Position numbers and translations under genes: made by a program. From positions 27,697-91,696 of the forward strand of contig JAFAWY010000091.1 of NCBI GenBank assembly GCA_019241525.1: a stretch of 64,000 bases of DNA, in the 5' to 3' direction. Positions 1 through 9,988 of the stretch are shown one piece after another (the stretch's first letter is position 1; each line of letters opens with the position of its first letter). Source of the DNA: Pseudonocardiales bacterium. Lineage in GTDB: Bacteria; Actinomycetota; Actinomycetes; Mycobacteriales; Pseudonocardiaceae. Under the pieces are notes generated by a model. The model worked only from the letters and a program-made list of their open reading frames with translations. It ran no database searches and had not been told where the DNA came from.

Positions 1-2
1 GC

Positions 3-1817
3 GCACGAAGGCTGGCGTGGAGTGTGCTCGTCTCAGTGATCATGCTCCTCACCATTGGCTGTGCCGGCCAGACGACGCCGCGAAACGGACGGCCGGTGGA
101 AGGTGGGGTGGCCACCTTCGCCGAACGGCCGAACGCCACGCCGAACTACATTTTCCCATTCATGGGAACCCAATACTTCAGCGTAACCAATGGGCCAGAC
201 TTCCAGGCACTCATGTACCGGCCGCTGTACTGGTTCGGCGACGACGGAAAGCCCGTCTTGAACGACAAATTGAGCCTCGCCGACTACCCTACTTTTACCG
301 ATGCCAACCGCAGCGTGACCGTGAAGCTGCGCGACTACGCCTGGTCCGACAACACGAAAGTGACAGCTGACGGCGTTATCTTCTGGATCAATATGATGCG
401 GGCGGAGAAGAAGAACTGGGCCGTATATGTACCGGGCGGAATTCCCGACGACATCGACTCGGTGATCGCGGACACGCCGAACCAGGTGACCTTCCATCTC
501 AACAAGAGCTACAGCGCGAACTGGTTCGTGTATAACGAGCTGTCCCAGATCACCCCACTCCCCCACGCCTGGGACCGTACGGCGACAGGCCCCAGCGACT
601 GCGAACATACGATGAGCGACTGTACCGCTGTCTACGATTATCTCACCGGGCAGGCGAAAAGCATCAACAGCTACGCGATGAATCCGCTGTGGCAGGTGGT
701 GAACGGACCGTGGCGATTGAAATCCTTCAATGCGGATGGCAATGTCAGCTTCGTCCCCAACAAATCCTACTCGGGACCGAACAAACCTCACCTCGACCAG
801 TTCAATGAGGCACCGTTTTCAGACAACGCCGCCGAGTACAACGTCCTGCGCTCCGGCGACAATTCCATCCAGGTCGGCTACCTGCCGCCGGAGGCGGCAC
901 CAGCTAAGCCGGACGGCCAGGAAATGGGCCACAACCCGCTGGAGGCTAATTACACCCTCGACCGGTGGCATAGCTTTGCGGTCAACTACTTCTTACTCAA
1001 CAACCACAATCCCAAGGTCGGCCCGATCTTCCAGCAGCAGTATGTCCGGCAGGCGCTGGAGTCCCTCATCGACCAGAAATCGATCATCAGAGTGGTGGCC
1101 CGCGGCTACGGCGTGCCGACCAACGGCCCGGTGCCCACGACGCCACCGAACCCGTACGCGAGTGCCGAGACAGAGCCCAATCCATTCACCTACGATCCTG
1201 ATCGCGCCGAAAAACTGCTTGCTGATCATGGTTGGAGCACTCCGCGCGATGGTGTGGGTACCTGCGAGCGACCGGGTCCAGGCCCTCACCAGTGCGGATC
1301 GGGAGTGCCAGCCGGCGCGAGACTGGAATTCCAAATGATCTACGCCACCGGCACCCAGACAACCACGCTGGCAATGCAGCAGCTGCAGTCCTCGGCGACC
1401 AAGGTCGGCATCAAGGTCGATCTACGGGGCGCGCCGTTCAACACCGTGATCGGCACCGCCAGTCCGTGTGATGCCAGTAAGCCCGATTGCAACTGGCAAA
1501 TGGCTAACTGGGGCGGCGGCTGGGTCTTTGCACCAGATTACTACCCCACCGGCGAGCAAATTTTCGCCACCGGAGCGGGATCCAATCAGGGTAGTTTTTC
1601 CGACCCGAAACTTGACGAACTCATCGCCGCCACGCAGTACAGCGACTCACCAGAGGCTATGCAGGCCTACGCGCAGTACGGCTCGCAGACCCTGCCGGTG
1701 ATCTGGATGCCGAACAATGACTACCAGCTGACCGAGATCGCGAACAACCTCAAAGGAGTCACTCCGCAGAACCCCTATTTGAACATCACGCCGGAGGATT
1801 GGTACTACGTGAAATGA
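3..1817 (+). CDS. ABC transporter substrate-binding lipoprotein, peptide type (5' end outside window)
   Basis: Extracellular solute-binding protein of the SBP_bac_5 (oligopeptide/dipeptide/nickel) type, which hands its ligand to the permeases encoded next. The reading frame is open to the left edge: the residues before the first in-window GTG (24) are basic (ARRLAW) followed by a hydrophobic stretch and a lipobox-like TIGC, so this is a lipoprotein signal peptide and the true start lies upstream of base 1. The rest has family hallmarks such as the early 'MYRPLYWF' region, the YVRQALESLIDQ helix near residue 345 and a C-terminal 'LPVIWM' segment. About 604 codons are visible, near full length for the family. 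It ends in an ATGA overlap with the first permease, so it is the first known gene of a 4-gene operon. The ligand cannot be told from sequence alone; peptides are most likely. Confidence 0.9.
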   Translation, partial: ARRLAWSVLVSVIMLLTIGCAGQTTPRNGRPVEGGVATFAERPNATPNYIFPFMGTQYFSVTNGPDFQALMYRPLYWFGDDGKPVLNDKLSLADYPTFTDANRSVTVKLRDYAWSDNTKVTADGVIFWINMMRAEKKNWAVYVPGGIPDDIDSVIADTPNQVTFHLNKSYSANWFVYNELSQITPLPHAWDRTATGPSDCEHTMSDCTAVYDYLTGQAKSINSYAMNPLWQVVNGPWRLKSFNADGNVSFVPNKSYSGPNKPHLDQFNEAPFSDNAAEYNVLRSGDNSIQVGYLPPEAAPAKPDGQEMGHNPLEANYTLDRWHSFAVNYFLLNNHNPKVGPIFQQQYVRQALESLIDQKSIIRVVARGYGVPTNGPVPTTPPNPYASAETEPNPFTYDPDRAEKLLADHGWSTPRDGVGTCERPGPGPHQCGSGVPAGARLEFQMIYATGTQTTTLAMQQLQSSATKVGIKVDLRGAPFNTVIGTASPCDASKPDCNWQMANWGGGWVFAPDYYPTGEQIFATGAGSNQGSFSDPKLDELIAATQYSDSPEAMQAYAQYGSQTLPVIWMPNNDYQLTEIANNLKGVTPQNPYLNITPEDWYYVK

Positions 1818-2761
1818 CCGGATTCATCACCCGGCGGTTACTGCAGTCCCTGATCGTTGTGTTGCTTGTAACGGTGATCGTTTTCATCCTGCTCCACCTG
1901 CTCCCCGGGGGACCAGCGCGTGCGCAGCTCGGACCCCGGGCCACGCCGACCGCGATCGCGAGCTTTAACCATCAGATGGGCTACGACCGACCCGTTCCGG
2001 TCCAGTACTGGAACTGGCTAACCCAGCTGGCCACCGGCAATCTGGGTTTCTCGACGCAATTCAACCAATCGGTCATCTCGTTGATCGCTGAGCGGCTCCC
2101 CAAAACCCTCGTTCTGACAATTCTGTCTATCATCTTGGCCCTCGCCGTGGCGATCCCACTGGGCATACTGCAAGCGGTGAGGCGCAACAACCTGGCAGAT
2201 TACGTGATCACCTTCTGGGCGTTTGTTTTCTACGCAACGCCATCATTTTTTCTCGGCGTCGTGCTCATCGTGGTGTTTTCGGTTTACCTGCCGATCCTGC
2301 CCGCAGAAGCACCCCAGAGCGCATCGATCCAGGTGATCTTGTCCCAACCGGGTGGCCTGATTCTGCCGGTGGCGACCCTAGCCTTGCTGACCATCGCGCA
2401 GTTCTCCCGGTACATGCGGTCGTCAGTAATCGAAAATCTTGCTGAGGACTACGTGCGCACGGCCAGAGCAAAGGGTGCGGGCGAACGGACTGTGTTGATC
2501 CACCACGTGCTCCGCAATTCGCTGATTCCGATTGCCACCCTGCTCGGCCTGTCCTTGCCGACCATCTTCTCGGGTGCACTGATCACCGAGGCGGTGTTCA
2601 ACTTCCCCGGTATGGGTCAGCTGTTCTGGACCGCCGCGCAAACGCAGGACTACCCGATCATGCTCGGCATCACTGTGCTCATCGGGGTGGTTACGGTGAT
2701 CGGCTCGCTGCTCGCCGACCTCGCCTATGCCGTTCTGGACCCCAGAGTGAGGTTCGCATGA
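1814..2761 (+). CDS. ABC transporter permease, DppB/OppB type
   Basis: Inner-membrane permease of a peptide-type ABC importer, 315 aa. The N-terminus (ITRRLLQSLIVVLLVTVIVFILLHLLPGGPA) is the classic DppB/OppB first membrane segment. The BPD_transp_1 region carries the EAA coupling motif (DYVRTARAKGAGERTVLIHHVLRN) near residues 215-238, which docks on the ATPase. ATG at 1814 is chosen because it overlaps the previous stop as ATGA; a TTG at 1799 in frame is less likely. It ends in another ATGA overlap with the second permease. Nothing unusual in length or motifs. Confidence 0.95.
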   Translation: MTGFITRRLLQSLIVVLLVTVIVFILLHLLPGGPARAQLGPRATPTAIASFNHQMGYDRPVPVQYWNWLTQLATGNLGFSTQFNQSVISLIAERLPKTLVLTILSIILALAVAIPLGILQAVRRNNLADYVITFWAFVFYATPSFFLGVVLIVVFSVYLPILPAEAPQSASIQVILSQPGGLILPVATLALLTIAQFSRYMRSSVIENLAEDYVRTARAKGAGERTVLIHHVLRNSLIPIATLLGLSLPTIFSGALITEAVFNFPGMGQLFWTAAQTQDYPIMLGITVLIGVVTVIGSLLADLAYAVLDPRVRFA

Positions 2762-3651
2762 CCGCCATTCCCGCCGGGGACGCGACGCTGCAACACTCGC
2801 CCAAGACACATGGCTTCACGCGGACCATGTCCGCTGTGCTGACGAACAAGCTCGCCGTGGTCGGTCTCGGGATCATCGTGGCGTTCATTCTGTTCTGCTA
2901 TGCCGGCCCGCTGATCTATCACACCGACCAAATACACATCGAGTTGTCCCGGGCCGCGCTGCCACCTTCTGCCGCGCATCCGCTGGGCACCAACGAGGTT
3001 GGCTACGACCAGCTCGGCAGGTTGATGGTCGGCGGTCAAACGTCCCTTGAAGTGGGAATCGCCGCAGCTTTGCTGGCCACCGTGTTCGGCACGGTGTGGG
3101 GTGCGATTGCCGGCTACACGGGTAGTTTCATTGATTCCGCCATGATGCGTGTTGTTGATGCACTGCTCGCGGTGCCTGCGCTGTTCCTGCTGTTGTTCCT
3201 CGCCTCCATCGCCCGCCCCACAGCGTGGCTGCTGATCTTGGTGATTGCGCTGGTGTCATGGCTCGGCCCGGCTCGCCTGGTACGTGGTGCCGCATTGAGC
3301 CTGCGCACCAGGGATTTCGTGACCTCGGCGCGGCTGATGGGTGGCGGCCCGTGGCGCGCCGTGTTCCGGCATATCGCACCGAACGCGATTGGCATCGTGG
3401 TGGTGAACGCGACCTTCCAAGTAGCAGATGCCATCCTGGTTCTGGCCGCGCTGAGCTTCCTCGGCCTGGGGATACCGCCACCTGCCGCAAACTGGGGGGA
3501 CATGCTTTCCAGCGGCATTAGCTACACCTACGCCGGCTACTGGTGGCTGATCTATCCTCCAGGCTTGGCCATCGTCTGTGTCGTGATTGCGTTTAATTTC
3601 CTCGGAGACGCATTACGGGATTCATTCGACGTTCGGTTGCAAAAGAGGTAG
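2758..3651 (+). CDS. ABC transporter permease, DppC/OppC type
   Basis: Second membrane subunit of the peptide-type importer, 297 aa. It has an N-terminal OppC_N-like segment (residues about 20-65 with one membrane helix), a 'HPLGTNEVGYDQLGRLMVGGQTSL' stretch typical of DppC, then the permease domain with its coupling loop (DFVTSARLMGGGPWRAVFRHIAPN). It pairs with the upstream DppB-type subunit to form the channel. The ATG start overlaps the preceding stop by four bases, implying coupled translation. The stop (TAG 3649-3651) is followed after four bases by the ATPase start. Confidence 0.95.
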   Translation: MTAIPAGDATLQHSPKTHGFTRTMSAVLTNKLAVVGLGIIVAFILFCYAGPLIYHTDQIHIELSRAALPPSAAHPLGTNEVGYDQLGRLMVGGQTSLEVGIAAALLATVFGTVWGAIAGYTGSFIDSAMMRVVDALLAVPALFLLLFLASIARPTAWLLILVIALVSWLGPARLVRGAALSLRTRDFVTSARLMGGGPWRAVFRHIAPNAIGIVVVNATFQVADAILVLAALSFLGLGIPPPAANWGDMLSSGISYTYAGYWWLIYPPGLAIVCVVIAFNFLGDALRDSFDVRLQKR

Positions 3652-3655
3652 ACCG

Positions 3656-5695
3656 GTGACTCCCGTGGTAACCGTTGTTGATCTGCACACCGATATCGCA
3701 CTGAGCAAGGGCACCGTGCGCCCGGTGAGCGGCGTGAGTTTTACCGTCAATAAGGGTGAAAGTCTGGGCATTGTCGGTGAATCCGGTTGCGGTAAGACGA
3801 TGACGGCGCTATCGATCATGCGACTGCTGCCGCCTGGCGGGCGGATCGTGGGTGGCTCGATCGCGTTGGCAGACGTCGATCTCGTCGCGATGGATGAAGC
3901 CGGTATGCGTAGGATCCGCGGTGACCGGGTCGGCATGATCTTCCAGGATCCGATGACCTCGCTCAACCCATGTATGACCATTGGTGATCAGGTCTCCGAA
4001 ACCGTTTTGCTGCACCGGGAAGTGACCCGGGAACACGCGCGCGAGCGCGCCGCTGAGGTCCTCGACCTGGTCGGGCTGCCGCACGCCAAAGAGCGGATGA
4101 ACTCCTACCCGCACCTGCTGTCCGGCGGGATGCGCCAGCGCGTGGTTATCGCGATGGCACTGGCCTGCGACCCGGAGCTGTTGATTGCCGACGAACCGAC
4201 GACGGCACTTGATGCCACCATTCAGAAGCAGATACTTGAGCTCATTGACGATCTGCGCACCCGTTTGGACATGGCAGTCATTTTGGTGACGCACGACCTA
4301 GGCGTCATTGCAGGGCACACCGATCGGGTTGCGGTGATGTACGCAGGAAAGATCATGGAGACCAGCCCGACACCGGAGCTGTTCGCCAACCCGCGGCATC
4401 CCTACACCGAAGCACTTTTTCGTGCGCGGCCCGAGAATGCGGGTTCTGACCGCAAGCTTTACGCCATCCCTGGCCTGCCTCCTGACCTGTCTGACCCTCC
4501 GCGCGGCTGCCGGTTCGCCGCTCGCTGTGCCTATGCCACCGAGGAATGCCGAGCTCAGGAGCCAGAGCTGACCGGCGACAACCACGCGTTCGCCTGCTTC
4601 CACCCGCTGGGCATCAACCAACAGGCGGCGCCGAACCCGCCCACCCCACTCGCAACCGCTCAAGCAGCTGCCCCTTTGCTGGAGGTACGTAATCTGGTCC
4701 GGGAGTTCCCGGTCACTTCCAACGGTGTGCTGCAACGCAAAATCGGTGCGATAAGCGCGGTGGCGGACGTGTCGTTCACCGTCGGCGCCGAAGAGACGTT
4801 CGGTCTTGTCGGCGAATCTGGCTGCGGCAAAAGCACCATCAGCAGGTTGCTCGTCGCCGCCGACACGCCGACGTCCGGCTCGATCACTTTCGATGGCATC
4901 GAGATCACCGGCAAATCTAACCGGGAGCTGCGTAAATATCGCGGAGACTTCCAGCTGATGTTCCAGGACCCTTACGCCTCACTGGATCCTCGTATGCGTG
5001 TGGGCTCAATCCTGCGTGAACCACTGGTTATCCAGCACCGCGGATCTGCAGTTGATCAAGAAAATGCTGTGGTCAGGCTGCTCGACGAGGTGGGATTACC
5101 GCGCACTGCGCTGCGTCAGTACCCCCATGAATTCTCTGGTGGGCAGCGTCAACGCATCGGGCTCGCCCGCGCGCTCGCGCTTCGACCGAAACTGATTGTG
5201 GCCGATGAGCCAGTGTCCGCACTGGATGTTTCGGTGCAGGCGCAAATCCTCAACTTGATGCGGGACCTGCAGCGTGAGCACCGGCTGACCTATGTGTTCA
5301 TCTCGCATGACCTGTCCGTTGTGCGCTATGTGGCCACCACTATCGGCGTGATGTACCTGGGCAAGCTGGTGGAAATCGGTCCAGCCGAGCAGGTGTACAC
5401 GGCTCCGGTGCATCCCTACACGCGGGGCTTGATCGATACGATCCCACTGGCTGATCCCCAACGGGAACGGCGCAAGTCCAAAGCCGGCGTCCGAGGTGAG
5501 CTGCCATCGGCGATGAACCCGCCGTCGGGATGCCGGTTCCGCACTCGATGCCCGCGGGCCAGCGACAAGTGCGCCGTAGAGGAACCGCTTATGCTCCCGT
5601 TCAGCGTGCAGGGCCATCGAGCCGCGTGCCACCACCCGCTGCGGTCACCCATCCCGCTGTCCACGAGCGCACACACTGCACCACCCCGGCCCTGA
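3656..5695 (+). CDS. ABC transporter ATP-binding protein, fused DppD-DppF double NBD
   Basis: 679-aa cytoplasmic ATPase energising the importer. Two complete nucleotide-binding domains lie in one chain. The first (about residues 1-325) has Walker A GESGCGKT, signature LSGGMRQR, Walker B LLIADEPT and an oligopeptide-type C-terminal extension with Cys residues ([14 protein letters not shown]). The second (about 340-660) has [24 protein letters not shown] and the same kind of Cys-containing tail ([14 protein letters not shown]). The tails are the oligo_HPY domains that in homologues bind an iron-sulfur cluster or help docking. The start is GTG 3656, preceded by an AGAGG ribosome site; an in-frame upstream start at 3587 would run deep into the permease gene. 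Fusion of DppD and DppF is common in actinobacteria and makes this a self-contained dimer. Confidence 0.95.
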   Translation: MTPVVTVVDLHTDIALSKGTVRPVSGVSFTVNKGESLGIVGESGCGKTMTALSIMRLLPPGGRIVGGSIALADVDLVAMDEAGMRRIRGDRVGMIFQDPMTSLNPCMTIGDQVSETVLLHREVTREHARERAAEVLDLVGLPHAKERMNSYPHLLSGGMRQRVVIAMALACDPELLIADEPTTALDATIQKQILELIDDLRTRLDMAVILVTHDLGVIAGHTDRVAVMYAGKIMETSPTPELFANPRHPYTEALFRARPENAGSDRKLYAIPGLPPDLSDPPRGCRFAARCAYATEECRAQEPELTGDNHAFACFHPLGINQQAAPNPPTPLATAQAAAPLLEVRNLVREFPVTSNGVLQRKIGAISAVADVSFTVGAEETFGLVGESGCGKSTISRLLVAADTPTSGSITFDGIEITGKSNRELRKYRGDFQLMFQDPYASLDPRMRVGSILREPLVIQHRGSAVDQENAVVRLLDEVGLPRTALRQYPHEFSGGQRQRIGLARALALRPKLIVADEPVSALDVSVQAQILNLMRDLQREHRLTYVFISHDLSVVRYVATTIGVMYLGKLVEIGPAEQVYTAPVHPYTRGLIDTIPLADPQRERRKSKAGVRGELPSAMNPPSGCRFRTRCPRASDKCAVEEPLMLPFSVQGHRAACHHPLRSPIPLSTSAHTAPPRP

Positions 5696-5705
5696 CCCAC
5701 CACGA

Positions 5706-6920
5706 TCACGAGACGGCCTCGAAAATCGCGGCAAGGCCCTGACCGCCACCGATGCACATTGTCTCCAGCCCGTACCGGCTGCCGCGCCGGTTCATCTCGT
5801 GCGCCAGGGTGGCCAGGATCCGACCACCGGTGGCGCCAACCGGATGTCCCAGTGAGATGCCGGAACCGTTGACGTTGAGCCGGTCGTAGTCGTGTTCGCC
5901 GAAACCCCACTCCCGCAGGCAGGCGATGACCTGCACAGCAAATGCCTCATTCAGCTCAATCAAGTCGATATCGGCCAGCCTGAGGTCCGCACGATCTAAC
6001 GCGACTGCGGTAGCCGGCACTGGACCGATGCCCATCACTTCGGGATCCACGCCAGCGACCGCCCATGATCGCAACCGGAGCATCTGGCGTAGACCATGGC
6101 GTTGGGCCACGTCGCGAGTGGTGACCACGCACATGGCTGCGCCGTCATTCTGGCCGCTGGAGTTACCGGCGGTCACCGTCGCATCGGGATCGATAGCAGC
6201 TCGGATCGGGCGCAGCCTGGCTAGGGCATCGAGCGTGGTGCCGGGACGAGGCTGCTCATCCGCGATGACCAGAGCGGGCGATGTACCGGCCGGTCCAGGT
6301 ACCTCGACACCGACGATCTCGTCATCGAACAAGCCCTTCGTAATCGCATCGGCGGTGACCTGCTGGGAGCGCAGCGCAAACCGGTCCTGTTCCTCCCGGC
6401 TGATCCGGTAGCGGGCACGCAGGTTTTCCGCGGTCTCAAGCATGCCGCCGGTGATCGGGTGCGACCTCCCGCCCACTGTGACCCGGGCCCTGGTGAGCCG
6501 GTCTACCAGCTGGATGTCGCCACAGGCTCCGTGGCGCAGGCCGAGGGCGTAGTGCTCAGCCTGGCTCATCGACTCCACGCCGCCCGCCACGACCAGACCC
6601 GCGGCGCCGGTTCCTACCTGCATCGCCGCGTTAAGGACCGCCTGCAGCCCCGAACCGCAGCGGCGGTCGACCTGGATTCCGGGCACCGACGTGCCGAGTC
6701 CGGCGTCGAGCGCAGCCACACGGCCAATCGCGGGGGCCTCACCGCTGGGGTAGCACTGGCCGAGCACGACGTCGTCGACATCGCCTTCGGCTAGGCCCGT
6801 CCTGGCGAGCAGCGACGTCAGTGCCGACGTGGCTAGATCAGCGGCGCTGAGCCCAGAGAAGACCCCGCCGAACCGGCCGACTGGGGTGCGGATTGGTTCA
6901 CAGATCACAACGTCGATCAC
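5706..6920 (-). CDS. Acetyl-CoA acyltransferase (thiolase family)
   Basis: 404-aa thiolase that either condenses two acyl-CoAs or cleaves a 3-ketoacyl-CoA. The nucleophilic cysteine lies in DRRCGSGLQA near residue 90, the catalytic histidine in GHPVGATGGR near 352, and the second cysteine in CIGGGQGLA near the end, so it is catalytically complete. The GTG start at 6920 is picked because GGAGG sits six bases upstream and translation gives VIDVVICEPIRTPVGRF, the usual thiolase N-terminus. It converges on the peptide importer and diverges from an alcohol dehydrogenase across about 195 bp. Acetyl-CoA versus longer-chain substrate is not decided by sequence; degradative acyl-CoA thiolase (FadA-like) is equally possible. 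Confidence 0.92.
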   Translation of the reverse strand: MIDVVICEPIRTPVGRFGGVFSGLSAADLATSALTSLLARTGLAEGDVDDVVLGQCYPSGEAPAIGRVAALDAGLGTSVPGIQVDRRCGSGLQAVLNAAMQVGTGAAGLVVAGGVESMSQAEHYALGLRHGACGDIQLVDRLTRARVTVGGRSHPITGGMLETAENLRARYRISREEQDRFALRSQQVTADAITKGLFDDEIVGVEVPGPAGTSPALVIADEQPRPGTTLDALARLRPIRAAIDPDATVTAGNSSGQNDGAAMCVVTTRDVAQRHGLRQMLRLRSWAVAGVDPEVMGIGPVPATAVALDRADLRLADIDLIELNEAFAVQVIACLREWGFGEHDYDRLNVNGSGISLGHPVGATGGRILATLAHEMNRRGSRYGLETMCIGGGQGLAAIFEAVS

Positions 6921-7115
6921 GTGCCGCCTCCGGCCCGGATACTGCACCACATGAACTAGGGCTTCTCCCGTGGATCGGGAAATTGCGGCCGGTGATCTAC
7001 GGTACAGGCTCATCCATAAACCGGTGGAGATAGCAGACTGGTACTAAGCCGTCGCAAGTATTGATGAGGTTGAGATTCATGATCCGTTGCGGCTGCGTGC
7101 TGAGACGGTGATGAC

Positions 7116-8132
7116 ATGACTGCCGAAGTCACGCGGGCCTGGCGGGTGCGGCAACCCGGACCGATGCAGACACATCCACTGCGCCGGGTAACGGAACCGC
7201 CGCCCCGGCCCGCTGCCGACGAACTGCTCGTGCGAGTGCTCGCCTGCGGGGTGTGCCGGACCGATCTGCATGTGGCTGAAGGGGATCTACCGGTGCACCG
7301 GCCCGGCGTGGTCCCCGGCCACGAGGTGGTCGGCGAGGTGATCGGCTCCGGTGAACAAGTAACTGGCCCATTCGAGATCGGTCAGCGGGTCGGGATCGCC
7401 TGGCTACGCCGCACCTGCGGTAGGTGTCGGTACTGCACCCGGGGAGCGGAAAACCTGTGCCCGTACTCGGAATACACCGGCTGGGACGCTGACGGCGGCT
7501 ATGCCGACTGCACCACGGTGCCCGCGGGCTACGCCTACCCGCTGCCCGGTAACTATCCCGACGCCGAACTAGCGCCACTGCTTTGTGCCGGCATTATCGG
7601 GTGGCGGGCGCTAGCTCGCGCGAACCTGCCGCCCCGAGGCCGTCTCGCCCTCTACGGGTTCGGCGCCAGTGCCCACCTGACCGCCCAGGTAGCCCTCGCG
7701 CAGGGTGCCACCGTGCACGTGCTGACGCGCAGCAGGCAAGCACAAAAACTCGCCCTGGAACTCGGTGCCAGCTCAGCGGGCGGAGCCGCCGACCCGCCAC
7801 CCGAGCCCGTGGATTCGGCGATCCTGTTTGCTCCTGTTGGAGATCTGGTTCCTACCGCCCTCGCCGCGCTTGACAGTGGCGGCACCCTGACGCTGGCCGG
7901 TATCCATCTCACTGACATCCCGGTACTGAACTATCAGCGGTATCTGTTCCGGGAACGGCAGATCCGCAGCGTCACTGCCAATACCCGTCGAGACGGCCGC
8001 GATTTCTTGCGCTTCGCCGCCGAACACCACCTCCAGGTGGTAACCAGTCCTTACCCGCTGGATAAGGCCGACGTGGCACTGACCGATCTGGCGACTGACC
8101 GCGTGCAGGGCGCAGCTGTGCTCATCCCTTGA
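7116..8132 (+). CDS. Zinc-dependent alcohol dehydrogenase family protein
   Basis: 338-aa medium-chain dehydrogenase/reductase. The catalytic zinc residues are in CGVCRTDLH (about 48-56) and GHEVVGE (about 69-75). The structural zinc site is the four-cysteine loop [15 protein letters not shown] (about 100-114). A Rossmann segment follows ([14 protein letters not shown], about 184-197), where GFGASAH replaces the more usual GxGGxG; this variant is seen in the AdhA-like branch that oxidises simple alcohols or reduces aldehydes with NAD(P). It starts at ATG 7116 just after a TGATG context and has no obvious strong ribosome site. The 3' end overlaps the convergent TPR gene by 11 bases. The substrate is unknown. 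Confidence 0.9.
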   Translation: MTAEVTRAWRVRQPGPMQTHPLRRVTEPPPRPAADELLVRVLACGVCRTDLHVAEGDLPVHRPGVVPGHEVVGEVIGSGEQVTGPFEIGQRVGIAWLRRTCGRCRYCTRGAENLCPYSEYTGWDADGGYADCTTVPAGYAYPLPGNYPDAELAPLLCAGIIGWRALARANLPPRGRLALYGFGASAHLTAQVALAQGATVHVLTRSRQAQKLALELGASSAGGAADPPPEPVDSAILFAPVGDLVPTALAALDSGGTLTLAGIHLTDIPVLNYQRYLFRERQIRSVTANTRRDGRDFLRFAAEHHLQVVTSPYPLDKADVALTDLATDRVQGAAVLIP

Positions 8133-9483
8133 CCGGCTGGTACCGGGAGCGGATCCACTGCTCCAGTTGGCGGATTCGCAGGTGTCCCTCCTGCATGATC
8201 GCTCCGCCGGCAACCCCATCTGCGAGCAGACGTTGGCACCGGGTCAAGGTGTCCATGCTCAGCTCGCGGGCCTGCTCATGTTCACCGAGCGCGAGCAGGT
8301 CACGGGTGAGGTTGTAGGCCGACGTCAGTGTGTTGGGATGGTCATGGCCGAGCACCTCTCGGCAGCGGGCCAGAGTGTCCTCGTCCAGCGCCCGAGCCTG
8401 CTGGTATTCACCCAATGAACGCAGGTCGAGTGCGACGTTACTGGCTGAGATCAAGCTTTCGGCATGATCGGGGCCGAGCACCCTGCGCCGCCGGCCAAGG
8501 GTGTCCTCACCGAGTGCTCGAGCCTGCTCATGCTCACCGAGGACGCGCAAGTCGTTGGCCAAATTGTGGGCCGAGGTCAAGGTGTGGGGATGATCTTCGC
8601 CCAGCACCCGCCGGTAGCGGGTCAGCGTGTCCTCGTCGAGTACCCGGGCCTGCTGATAGTGACCAAGCGCCCGCAGGTCCGCAGCGCAGTTGTGGGCTGA
8701 AATCAAGGTGTCGGGATGATCCTCACCCAACACCTCGCGGCGCCGCTTCATGGTGTCTTCGCCGAGCCCTCGGGCTTGCTCGTGTTCACCTAACGCCCGC
8801 AGGTCGTTGGCAAGATTGTGCGCGGCAGTCAACGTATGCGGATCGTTTTCGCCCAGCGCTCGGCGGCACCGGGCCACCGTATCTTCGCCAAGTTCCCGGG
8901 CTCGCCGGTAATCCTGCAGTGCGCGCAGGTCGCTGGCGAGGTTGTGGGCTGCGGTCAAGGTCTGGGGATGGTCTTCACCGAGCACGCGGCGGCACCGGGT
9001 CAGGGTGTCCTCGCTGAGCGCTCGGGCCTGCTCGTACTGGCCCAAAGCCCGCAAATCAACAGCGAGATTGTTCGCCGAGCGCAACGTAGCGGGGTGGTCC
9101 TCACCAAGTACCCGTCGACGCCGGGTCAGGGTGTCCTCGCCGATAACGCGCGCCTGCTCGTGCTGCCCTAACGCGCGCAGGTCGGTGGCCAGGTTATGCG
9201 CCGAACTCAGGGTAGGCAGGGCGTCGTCACCCAGCATCCGACGGCGCCGGGTCAGCGTGTCCTTGTCGAGAGCGTGGGCGCGCTCGTGATCACCCAGCAT
9301 ACGAAAGTTGGCAGCCAGATCGTGGGCCACGGTGAGGGTCATGGTGTGGTCGTCACCCAACTCCGCCCGGCAGCGGGCCAGTAACTGATCGTCGGGCGTG
9401 CCCTCGCCGAGAATGTCCCGAAACAGCTGGGTGACCCGTTCGAGCAACTCGCTCGGGAAAGCTTCGTGCTCCGGGTCAGGCAT
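8122..9483 (-). CDS. Tetratricopeptide repeat protein with nine 42-residue repeats
   Basis: 453-aa soluble repeat protein with no enzymatic domain. Almost the whole chain is nine tandem TPR_12/kinesin-light-chain-type units of 42 residues, each running LGxDHxxTLxxAHNLAxDLRALGxHxQARxLxEDTLxRRR. Such units pair into a superhelix that binds peptides or proteins. The DNA therefore contains nine 126-bp imperfect direct repeats, which also create misleading open frames on the other strand. In actinobacteria this repeat type is often the C-terminal part of NB-ARC or FxsT-type signalling proteins, but no NTPase or effector domain is attached here. ATG 9483 is chosen; ATG 9516 is an alternative. It is 67 bp downstream of the unknown 145-aa gene on the same strand and may be co-transcribed. 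Function unknown. Confidence 0.85.
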   Translation of the reverse strand: MPDPEHEAFPSELLERVTQLFRDILGEGTPDDQLLARCRAELGDDHTMTLTVAHDLAANFRMLGDHERAHALDKDTLTRRRRMLGDDALPTLSSAHNLATDLRALGQHEQARVIGEDTLTRRRRVLGEDHPATLRSANNLAVDLRALGQYEQARALSEDTLTRCRRVLGEDHPQTLTAAHNLASDLRALQDYRRARELGEDTVARCRRALGENDPHTLTAAHNLANDLRALGEHEQARGLGEDTMKRRREVLGEDHPDTLISAHNCAADLRALGHYQQARVLDEDTLTRYRRVLGEDHPHTLTSAHNLANDLRVLGEHEQARALGEDTLGRRRRVLGPDHAESLISASNVALDLRSLGEYQQARALDEDTLARCREVLGHDHPNTLTSAYNLTRDLLALGEHEQARELSMDTLTRCQRLLADGVAGGAIMQEGHLRIRQLEQWIRSRYQPVKG

Positions 9484-9550
9484 AACCCCAGCATCCCACC
9501 CACAGCGCGACAGCATCAGCACCGTGGTCGGAAGCCGGGACAGGAGTGCG

Positions 9551-9988
9551 TCAACCGTGGAGCAGCCGCTGCAGTGCCTCGCGCGCCGCGCTATCTCGGG
9601 CAGCAACCTGCGCAAGATCGTGCGCCAACGCCTGCAACCAGTCGTCCATCCCGATGCTACGGCGGCTGATCGTCACCCCGTGCACCACTTGCCGCACTTC
9701 CGCGTCGATCTGGCCATTCTTCGCTTCGCGAAGCTCGAGGTCCCGTTTGTTGCCGTGCACCACAAGGCGAACAGCGCGCCCCGGGCGGCCGGCTAGCCGG
9801 TCGCTGACGCTGCGCTGGTACTCAGTCTCCACCATGCCCGGCGGTAACGCCTGAGCAAGCGCCCCGCTGAGCACCCGGGCGTACGAGGCGACCTCCGTCT
9901 GGTCTGACCGCAGCATCGCGGCCAGCAACTGCACGTCGCCTATCGGACCCAGGCCGCTGTCCCCGCTGGGCACGGGCTGATCCGTCAT
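9551..9988 (-). CDS. Conserved hypothetical protein, 145 aa
   Basis: I do not recognise a named family. The protein is soluble, with no signal peptide or membrane segment. It has a helical N-terminal part (residues 15-50), a central beta-rich stretch of alternating charged and hydrophobic residues (VRLVVHGNKRDLELREAKNGQIDAEVRQVVHGVTISR, about 70-106) and a C-terminal helix. The ATG at 9988 overlaps the stop of the upstream YbjQ-type gene as ATGA, so it is translated with that gene and probably works in the same process. The strand and spacing suggest a single transcription unit with both YbjQ-type genes and perhaps the TPR gene. Confidence 0.8.
   Translation of the reverse strand: MTDQPVPSGDSGLGPIGDVQLLAAMLRSDQTEVASYARVLSGALAQALPPGMVETEYQRSVSDRLAGRPGRAVRLVVHGNKRDLELREAKNGQIDAEVRQVVHGVTISRRSIGMDDWLQALAHDLAQVAARDSAAREALQRLLHG

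Noticed and set aside
8170..9450. Regular direct repeats resembling an array
   Set aside because: The 126-bp period equals 42 codons and encodes TPR units, with no spacer structure; not CRISPR.
8128..9854. Many long plus-strand open frames
   Set aside because: They are antisense shadows of the TPR repeat gene and its neighbour; their repetitive, Arg/Ser/Pro-rich translations match no protein and have no ribosome sites.
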